Positions 58,401 to 64,000 of a stretch of 64,000 nt of DNA are shown piece by piece (position 1 is the stretch's first letter; each line of letters starts with the position of its first letter). The notes below the pieces were generated by a model. It did not search any database. It was not told where the DNA came from and worked only from the letters and a program-made list of their open reading frames with translations. The stretch covers positions 806,001 to 870,000 of the forward strand of contig NZ_CP114205.1 of NCBI RefSeq assembly GCF_027497495.1, read 5' to 3'. Both the position numbers and the translations under genes were made by a program. The DNA comes from Streptomyces tubercidicus. Lineage in GTDB: Bacteria > Actinomycetota > Actinomycetes > Streptomycetales > Streptomycetaceae.

Positions 58401-61314
58401 CTTCTGCGTGGCCACGCGTGGGATGTGGCAGGGGGTCGATTTCCCGGCGCGTCGGCTGAGCTTGGTGTGGATCAACAAGCTGCCGTTCGCGCCGTTCGCG
58501 GACCCGGTGATCGCCGCTCGGCGCGCGGCGGCCGCGGAGCGGGCGAGGGCTGCCGGGGCGGCCGACCCCGAGGCAACCGCGACGCGTGAGTACTACCTGC
58601 CGCTGGCGGCGATGGATCTGCGCCAGGCGGTGGGACGGCTGCTGCGCTCGGTGGATCACCGTGGCGTCGTGGTGATCAGTGACCGCAAACTCGCCGGTGG
58701 GACCGCGCTGCGCCGGGCCTACCGCCGGGTCTTCCTGGAGTCGCTGGACCCGGGACTGCTCAATGCCGACCCGCTCACAGGCGAGCCGGCGGGTGGGAAC
58801 GTCGTGACGATGGCACAGGGCTGGGAGACCATCTGGCGATTTCTGGCAGAGCAGGGCCGTCTCGACGCGCCGCGCGCCCGCGAGTTGTGCACACCGCGGG
58901 CGCTGGAAGAGCACACAGTCCTGCCTGCCACGCTCAAGATCCGCAAGGCGGAGCTCAGTGTCCAGGAGGTGGCGCGGGCCCGCAAGGACGGGACGCTCGC
59001 CTCGCTGCTGGTCGAGCGGTGCGAGGCGGTCGCCGGATACCTGCGCTTCAAGGATGGCCCGCTGGCGTTGAAACCCGAGCAGCGGGCGGTGGTCCGCGCG
59101 GTGGGCGAGAACCGGGACGTGCTCGCGCTGCTGCCCACGGGGTTTGGGAAGTCGTTCACTTTCCAGTTGCCGGCGTTGGTGCTCCCGGGGGTGACTGTGG
59201 TGGTCTCACCGTTGGTGGCGCTGATGGCCGACCAGGCGCTGGAGCTGTCGTCGGCGGTCGGGGGCGCGGTGCGGGCGCTGGTCGGCCCCATGACGGAGTC
59301 GAACAGCCGCGGAGGGAAGACCGAGGTCGCCGAGCAGCTCCGCGGTCGCCCGCACGGCATCAAGCTGGTGTATGTGTCCCCGGAACGGCTCGCGGACCGC
59401 CGTTTCGCAGATCTGCTGCGGGAGGCCGCGCGAACCGGCGTGCTGGAGCGGGTCGCGGTGGACGAAGCGCACACGTTCGTGCAGTGGGGCGACGACTTCC
59501 GTCCGAGTTTCCGCCGGGTGGAGGTGTTGCTCGGGGAGCTGAGAGAGCAGTTCGGGGTGCGGGTGACGGCGGTGACCGCGACGGCGAACCGACAGGTGCG
59601 AGCCGGGCTTCGGGAGGGTCTGTTCGGTCTGGATGGCGCTGCGGCGGACGAAGAGGCTCTGGTGACGGTGCAAGCGTCGCCGCTCCGTCCCGAGCTGGCG
59701 GTATACCGGCGGGCGATGCGGGCCGGCGGCCCGCAGTCAATCGCCGGGCTCGCCGAGCGGGTCGCCGAAGCGTGCGAGGACCATGCGATCTTCTACTGCC
59801 TGACGGTGAAGGAGGTCGAGGCGCTCTACGCCCATCTGCGCGAGTTCGCGGTCCAGGGCAGTCAGCGCGTGCGGCGTTTCCACGGGCGGCTGTCGGAGGC
59901 AGAGAAGGCCGCGGTGCTGACGGAGTTCCGGGAGGCGCCGGGCCGCGGTGAGGACGGGTACGCACCGCTGTTGATCGTCGCAACAAGCGCATTCGGGCTG
60001 GGGGTGAACCGGCAAGACATCCGCTGTGTGTTCGTGGTGTCGCCGCCCACGGATCTGTCCGCCCTCTACCAACAACTCGGACGCGCAGGCCGGGACCAGG
60101 CCGGGCGGGCGCAGAGCGAGGTCGACGCGCCGTCGGCCGGTCTGGCGCTGGGGACGGGCCGTGGGCTGCGGACCGTGGCCTGGCTGGCGGCGCAGGGTCT
60201 CTCCCTCGACGTCCTGCGCCGGCTGGGCCACTCGGTTCTGAGAGCCGGTGAGTTGGGGGTCCTCGACGCGGAGAGGATCGCAGCCGACTGCATGGCTGCC
60301 GATCTCCAGGAGGGGCTACTCCCCGCCCAGCAGGCACAGCAGGCCTCGGTGTGGGACACGTACCGCACCTCCGTGGTGCGGGCGCTGGCCGTCCTGGCCT
60401 CGCTGGACGCGCTCACCGACCTGGGGGATTTCCCCGAGCGCGTCCGAATCACGCCGATACCCGGCGTCAGGCCGCTGTCCGACCCCGAGTGGGGCCCGGC
60501 TGCGGCCGTCGTCGGCGCGCTCGCCGAGCGGCGGCCCGGAACCCACCAGGTGACCGACGTGTACGCACTCCTCCGGGACAGCGGCACGGAAGCGGCCGTG
60601 CCCGACCCCGCTGCCGCATGGACCACGCTGGCCGTCCTGCACGATCTTGGCGTGGTCGATGTCTCTCAGGCCGGCAACCGGCGCACCCTGACCGCGGTGC
60701 GGGTGACCGATGGCACTCCCTTCCCGGACGCCTTCGACGCGCGCATGCGCGCCGCCCGGGATCGCGCCCGCCAGGACCTGGCTGACCTGCGCGACTGGTA
60801 CGACACCACCGAATGCGCGACCGCGGCGTTCCACGTCTACTTCACCGACACCCCGCTCGGTCGCGCCGGTCACGTGTGCGCGACCCCGGCGACCCGCTGC
60901 TCAGCCTGCTGGGACACCCACATGTCGGCCGAGACGACACCGCGGTTGCTGCGCGCCCTGAACACCCCGCGGCCACGGCCAGCGGTGCACCGCGACAGCG
61001 AACCGTACCGACGCGCGACCGACCAGTGGGTCTACGCCTTGCTCTGGGACAACTACCGAGGACTGGCACCGACGATGATCCGCCGGGTGCTGCGCGGCGA
61101 AGAGACCTATCTGTCCCGCCGGGACGGCGTCCGCAGACCGCTGTGGCCGCGCCTGCTGTACCACCGTCTGCGCGGCGTGGATCCCGGGATCCGGTCCACA
61201 GACGTGACCGCGGCGCTGCAACGCCTTCACGGCACCGGCCAGGTGCTGCCCACCGAGGACGGGGCCCTGTGGCGGCTACGCCGATACGCCGAGCGCCCCC
61301 GGCAGGAGGTGTGA
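55435..61314 (+). CDS. Exonuclease-DinG-RecQ fusion helicase
   Basis: This 1959-residue protein joins three DNA-processing modules. A winged-helix-like N-terminus is followed by a DEDDh exonuclease: VVLDVEA (about 86), AFNGAVADFRWLD (about 180) and HDAVTDARVTALV (about 240). Next comes an XPD/DinG-type helicase with Walker A EAPTGTGKS (about 385), VADEAHAL (about 590) and QAVGRLLRS (about 1064). The C-terminal part is a complete RecQ-type helicase with LLPTGFGKSFTFQLP (about 1232), VDEAHTFVQWGDDFR (about 1342) and QLGRAGRDQAGR (about 1548), then a Cys-containing tail. It starts at GTG 55435 after a G-rich ribosome site, and the next gene follows within 3 bp. Two complete helicase engines plus a nuclease in one chain suggest processing of foreign or damaged DNA. 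I do not know a named system with this layout. Confidence 0.92.
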   Translation: MSEALVHRLAELLRVRGAMDSDSLLRAAREFWPGVSRQRLAQLVRAAEGLGAVRTCHGVVEACAVAGIADAEKGDQRKPGVLRAVVLDVEAAVRASAQHPGGERRIYQLGAVRLSADARWVDEAPEFEGWLRLPDPKWEALIRGVDASTRYHQEARAASDVLGDFREWLGDADILVAFNGAVADFRWLDAECSRAELPAVDGVLRVDALYLAQAVWPWLDSYRLGDVAVSAGTAVQAGRLHDAVTDARVTALVVKAAVREMVGWSDSWWRLVTSVGAGSAAWALVASLMDRKPGGTVDDESVAELLAEAVREWGEPVRSPDGESPGLAALPLPAQLLGPDGRVDPHRLALAVAAGRDVEWRPAQQEMARWLGGQVDAGRDGMCEAPTGTGKSLAVLGVALDWLAAEPGRRVVVSTFTRQLQEQLAGDVLALARVVPGLESLAAVVKGQRNRVSLRALVAALVDAAEAAGGGRARRTRFVGDVVFREVLVWFLRRLTTARGRAQMWSARSVDIQDLPAFLVEYVQAASGGVLPLWLASVSQEAEDYRRGSDSPLAPWTDSVGEAVAGHRLVIANHALLQVQAGAFDRSTLLVADEAHALEQAVTVASTAQVDIRAVENLFADAERWVPDFRRADASEFSKLLREGQRLLETEAMPRAAQGVFDAVGGEPGRRVATLASPYGGLVTVAGARQLLERLERLGSWAQAAGRELARLTGLPEVRQAPWWERERVALLVARVGLLAQEAATVVADARDVLGTSPDEADTADEVDADDDEDLEWDEEPPESVQDLGEEPLQQALRGLTAAAANRVVFASEGGEVTAAVVARRYPFSVSSAPIELSADPQWRRVRNSFGRIMYVSATLQVAGSWAFVRQRLGLGSEVDACALPSPFDASRQARLLCFADFPSWAEHPQAAYRTVAHQLAGYARQVVRERHGAFEHGALVLTTSTAAAEAVSERLLEQLAVDGASLPVAVAPLLGNARAVREFRDLGGFCVATRGMWQGVDFPARRLSLVWINKLPFAPFADPVIAARRAAAAERARAAGAADPEATATREYYLPLAAMDLRQAVGRLLRSVDHRGVVVISDRKLAGGTALRRAYRRVFLESLDPGLLNADPLTGEPAGGNVVTMAQGWETIWRFLAEQGRLDAPRARELCTPRALEEHTVLPATLKIRKAELSVQEVARARKDGTLASLLVERCEAVAGYLRFKDGPLALKPEQRAVVRAVGENRDVLALLPTGFGKSFTFQLPALVLPGVTVVVSPLVALMADQALELSSAVGGAVRALVGPMTESNSRGGKTEVAEQLRGRPHGIKLVYVSPERLADRRFADLLREAARTGVLERVAVDEAHTFVQWGDDFRPSFRRVEVLLGELREQFGVRVTAVTATANRQVRAGLREGLFGLDGAAADEEALVTVQASPLRPELAVYRRAMRAGGPQSIAGLAERVAEACEDHAIFYCLTVKEVEALYAHLREFAVQGSQRVRRFHGRLSEAEKAAVLTEFREAPGRGEDGYAPLLIVATSAFGLGVNRQDIRCVFVVSPPTDLSALYQQLGRAGRDQAGRAQSEVDAPSAGLALGTGRGLRTVAWLAAQGLSLDVLRRLGHSVLRAGELGVLDAERIAADCMAADLQEGLLPAQQAQQASVWDTYRTSVVRALAVLASLDALTDLGDFPERVRITPIPGVRPLSDPEWGPAAAVVGALAERRPGTHQVTDVYALLRDSGTEAAVPDPAAAWTTLAVLHDLGVVDVSQAGNRRTLTAVRVTDGTPFPDAFDARMRAARDRARQDLADLRDWYDTTECATAAFHVYFTDTPLGRAGHVCATPATRCSACWDTHMSAETTPRLLRALNTPRPRPAVHRDSEPYRRATDQWVYALLWDNYRGLAPTMIRRVLRGEETYLSRRDGVRRPLWPRLLYHRLRGVDPGIRSTDVTAALQRLHGTGQVLPTEDGALWRLRRYAERPRQEV

Positions 61315-61316
61315 AC

Positions 61317-63581
61317 ATGCCACCCCGGACAGATTCGCCCGCATGGGCCCCCTTCGACGACGAGCCGCTGTTCGTATCAGAGTTGCTCCTCGGCGCGGAC
61401 CAGTTGGAGGCCGCAGTCGCGGATCGTATGGGCCGCTATCTGCGCCAGGTCACCGTCGCACGCGGTGGTGTCCTGCACCTCGCCGGTGCCTGGAACGCGC
61501 TGCACTTCGGCTTCGACCTCGCCCTCGGCGCCTATCACTCGACGCTGCTGGACCCGGAGCACTTCCATGCGGTCCTCCCCGCCGCGGATCCGGGCCGGGT
61601 CGCGGTTCCGGTCGGCGCGTTCCTCCGCATCGAGCGCGGCACCCGCTGGCTGTGGGCGGAGGCCGTGGGGAAGTTCGGCGCGTCCCAGGACTGTGACGAC
61701 GACGGCTGGATCCCCGCCTCCAGTTCGGGCGACTGTGCCGGTTCCCCCCGAGCGGACGGCCTCTGGGAGCGCGAGGAGACCGTGATCGTGGACACCGGCG
61801 CCTTCGGACCGCCCTCCGCGATCGAGGTCAAGGAGACCGCCAGACTGCGCCGGTCCGGGCTTCTGGACGCGCGCGGGCACCTCACTTCGACCGCCCTGTA
61901 CGCCACACCGGACCTTCCCCTACTCGACGACGCGGCCTTCTACCAGCGGTATCTCCTCACCGAGGCGCGTCCCCTGCTGGCCACCGGTCCGCTCGCCGGG
62001 CTCTTGGACGACCCGCACGACACCGACCTGCTGGCCCAGGCTCTGGCCGCGAGCTTCGACACCGTCGGTGACCTGCTCCGCCGTGCCCCCGGCCTGCGTA
62101 CCTGGGGACCGTACGCCGTCGCCGAGACGAACACAGCCGGCCTGCCCGAGTCCGCGGTCGGCGAGGTCGTGCACCGGGTCCACCGGGCTCGCACCGGTCC
62201 GCCGCGCTACACCGCGACCTGGCCTCTGCTGTGTGCCGCCTGCGAAGCGGCCGGACCAGGCGACCTCACCGAGGGTCCGAAGGCGCTGGCTTCCCTGGCG
62301 GTCGTCAACCTCGCGCTCGCCGACCGCGCGACCGAGCCGACGGCGCAGGTCGACCTGCGTATCGACGATATGTGGCAGCAAGGCGGCATCTGGCGCGCCC
62401 AGCAGCCCCCGCTGCCCTGGTATGTCCAGGGCGCCGACCCGCTGGCGCCGCTGGGGATCGGCCACGGCGAACACACCGGTTCGCTCTCCGCCGCGTCACC
62501 GTCCCCGCAGGTGCCCCCACCCCAAGAAGCGCCTGCCGAAGAGTCTTTCGCCTCGCCGCAGGACATCGCGCCTCCTCCCCTCCCGGAGGAGTCCGGACCC
62601 GACGAACCCATGCCGGTCATCGAGCACCTCGACGACAGCATCACCGTCTACACCTGCTGCCTGCAACCGCGGCACATCGACCACGGCACGCTCCCGCTTC
62701 CGACGTCCGTGCACGAGGGCTTGGCGGACGGCCCCGTCGTCCTCGAACTCCATCACGACGGGGACCCGGACGACTCGCACGGTGCACAGAAACTTGTCCT
62801 CACGCAAGCGGCGTTGACCGGAGTGAGCTGGCCGTGGTCGTTCTACCCCGGCATCAGAATGACCGTCACCGTGCCACGCGGCGGCCGTCGTCTGCACGCC
62901 GTCACGACCCTGCTGGACGAGCCGCTCCACTTCGACGGCAACGGCCCGTTCCTCTGGGACTGCGACTCCGATGTACTGCGGCGCCATCTCGGCCTCACCG
63001 CGCCCGAGCCGAAACCGCAACCTCCGACTCCCCGGCGGACAGCACATACCGGCTATGCCCCCGCGGTCGACAGCCTCTGTTCCCTCATCGTCGCCGGGCT
63101 CCGCCGGCACGGCGTACCAGGCATGTTCGAGGCCCGCTCGATGCAGGGGCACCGGCTCAGTGCCGCGCTGTTCGGGCCCGGCCCCGTATCGCCCCGGCTG
63201 ATGTGGACGGTCATCCACACCTGTGAGGACTTGGCCGCCCGAGGGCTCCTGGAGCGCGAGAGCCTCGCGGGCGAACCGGACCTCTTCATCTGGTGGCCCG
63301 ACGACAAGGCACCCACAGCCCCGAAGGGCCAGGTCATCTTCGAACCCCAAGAACTGCGAAATCATGTAAAAGCACATTACGTACCACCTGATCGCCGTAA
63401 GCTTCCCCCGGGTCAGCAGGCAAGTGACCATGCACGGGCCGCCTATGCGCGGTGGCGTATCGACATGCTCGGCCCGGAAGCCGACACGACCCTCCCCCAC
63501 GGCTACACCTTTGTCCGCGGTCACCGTCGCGGTGACGAACAACCTCCCGCCTGGCATGACGACTTGACCGGATGCTCTTGA
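61317..63581 (+). CDS. Unknown protein in the helicase operon
   Basis: A 754-residue protein that I do not recognise. It starts at the ATG at 61317 with an ideal AGGAGG site 7 bases upstream, 2 bp after the helicase stop. A longer open frame upstream overlaps the helicase and is a shadow. No Walker, nuclease, protease or membrane motif is obvious. The middle (about 395-450) is Pro/Glu/Ser-rich and probably disordered, dividing the protein into two folded halves. The C-terminal part contains a segment like a winged-helix (LCSLIVAGLRRHGVPG and onward). Its tight coupling suggests it works with the helicase, perhaps as a target-recognition or loading subunit. Confidence 0.85.
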   Translation: MPPRTDSPAWAPFDDEPLFVSELLLGADQLEAAVADRMGRYLRQVTVARGGVLHLAGAWNALHFGFDLALGAYHSTLLDPEHFHAVLPAADPGRVAVPVGAFLRIERGTRWLWAEAVGKFGASQDCDDDGWIPASSSGDCAGSPRADGLWEREETVIVDTGAFGPPSAIEVKETARLRRSGLLDARGHLTSTALYATPDLPLLDDAAFYQRYLLTEARPLLATGPLAGLLDDPHDTDLLAQALAASFDTVGDLLRRAPGLRTWGPYAVAETNTAGLPESAVGEVVHRVHRARTGPPRYTATWPLLCAACEAAGPGDLTEGPKALASLAVVNLALADRATEPTAQVDLRIDDMWQQGGIWRAQQPPLPWYVQGADPLAPLGIGHGEHTGSLSAASPSPQVPPPQEAPAEESFASPQDIAPPPLPEESGPDEPMPVIEHLDDSITVYTCCLQPRHIDHGTLPLPTSVHEGLADGPVVLELHHDGDPDDSHGAQKLVLTQAALTGVSWPWSFYPGIRMTVTVPRGGRRLHAVTTLLDEPLHFDGNGPFLWDCDSDVLRRHLGLTAPEPKPQPPTPRRTAHTGYAPAVDSLCSLIVAGLRRHGVPGMFEARSMQGHRLSAALFGPGPVSPRLMWTVIHTCEDLAARGLLERESLAGEPDLFIWWPDDKAPTAPKGQVIFEPQELRNHVKAHYVPPDRRKLPPGQQASDHARAAYARWRIDMLGPEADTTLPHGYTFVRGHRRGDEQPPAWHDDLTGCS

Positions 63582-63589
63582 GGTCCACC

Positions 63590-64000
63590 ATGACGCGACA
63601 CCCATCCAACGCACCTCAGCTGCCTGGGCCGCCGGCCGACCTGGCCGAGAAGCTTCGCCAGACCGTCGGGCAACTGGGCACCCCTGTCGGGGACGTGCTC
63701 GCCGCACTCGACGCCACCGTCCTACTCCAGTTGTTGCAACGCGTCCGCAACCGTGACCGCGTGGCGATGCTGCAGAACCTGCGTGTGCCGTCCGCCAGGC
63801 TCAGCCTGCGGGCCGCCGAGCAGTGTCTGGCCACCCTGCGCAAACGCAATGCCGAGATACAGCTGCGGGCCGCGGGAACGATCTCCCAGCCCACGCTCAG
63901 AGCGCTTGCCGACGCCCTTCACGACCACCACTGCCACGGCGGCCACCAGCACCTCGACGATGCCGTCGCCGCGTTCTCCGAGTCTCGCCCCGAACTGATG
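63590..64000 (+). CDS. Unknown helical protein, third gene of the helicase operon (partial)
   Basis: An open frame starts at ATG 63590, with GAGG just upstream and 8 bp after the preceding stop, and runs off the window after 137 codons. The visible part is rich in Leu, Ala and Arg and looks mostly helical (for example VLLQLLQRVRNRDRVAMLQN), possibly a coiled coil or DNA-binding helix bundle. No known domain is recognised. Its position makes it part of the same operon. Confidence 0.7.
   Translation, partial: MTRHPSNAPQLPGPPADLAEKLRQTVGQLGTPVGDVLAALDATVLLQLLQRVRNRDRVAMLQNLRVPSARLSLRAAEQCLATLRKRNAEIQLRAAGTISQPTLRALADALHDHHCHGGHQHLDDAVAAFSESRPELM

Noticed and set aside
60813..61316. Longer start for the unknown protein after the helicase
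   Set aside because: The upstream part overlaps the RecQ C-terminus in another frame. The ATG at 61317 has an ideal ribosome site.

Overview
The window is GC-rich actinobacterial DNA, most likely from Streptomyces or a close relative. The codon bias, the GTG starts, the NRPS module style, and the heme A synthase and acireductone dioxygenase all fit this. It holds two unrelated parts: a nonribosomal peptide synthetase (NRPS) cluster (about 70-39330) and an accessory island rich in conflict or defence-type genes (about 41200-64000).

NRPS cluster. Two divergent transcription units meet at about 28260-28822. The leftward unit has seven genes: a three-module NRPS (18642-28259), a SyrP-like non-heme iron hydroxylase (17619-18560), a three-module NRPS with epimerase and thioesterase (5573-17506), an MbtH-like protein, a P450-adenylation-PCP fusion (1910-5266), an alpha/beta hydrolase and a family-2 methyltransferase. 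Several of these genes overlap by 4 bp. The rightward unit has a two-module NRPS with a starter-like C domain and a terminal epimerase (28823-36754), then an ACP, an acyl-CoA dehydrogenase and an FkbH-like protein. Matching of E and C domain types puts the rightward NRPS first, then 18642-28259, then 5573-17506. Adenylation-pocket residues read by eye give an octapeptide of roughly Tyr, D-Tyr, aromatic, Asp or Asn (probably beta-hydroxylated), Ser, D-(Tyr-like), aromatic, Gly, released by the thioesterase. The P450-A-PCP fusion plus hydrolase resembles the OxyD/BpsD/Bhp logic for making free beta-hydroxy-amino acids. The ACP/dehydrogenase/FkbH set may supply a C3 acyl unit from glycolysis. No cluster regulator, transporter or phosphopantetheinyl transferase is seen, so the cluster probably continues left of position 1.

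Boundary. A short transposase-like remnant (39346-39525), heme A synthase, acireductone dioxygenase and a degenerate transposase C-terminus (about 41238-41430) separate the two parts.

Accessory island. Three co-oriented 77-bp repeats (41748, 47667, 54937) lie in intergenic DNA and cut the island into cargo blocks. Block 1 has a caspase-NTPase-WD40 protein with a lipase-like hydrolase. Block 2 has a cNMP-binding regulator, a class III nucleotidyl cyclase, a degenerate-P-loop repeat protein, a band-7-like coiled-coil protein, a PycTM-like membrane effector and an M48 metalloprotease; it looks like an expanded Pycsar operon. Block 3 has a giant exonuclease-DinG-RecQ helicase fusion and two unknown genes, the last running off the window. 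Each repeat preserves the codons of one short C-terminal-like peptide, so the repeats may be attachment-site scars from serial insertion. No integrase is visible.
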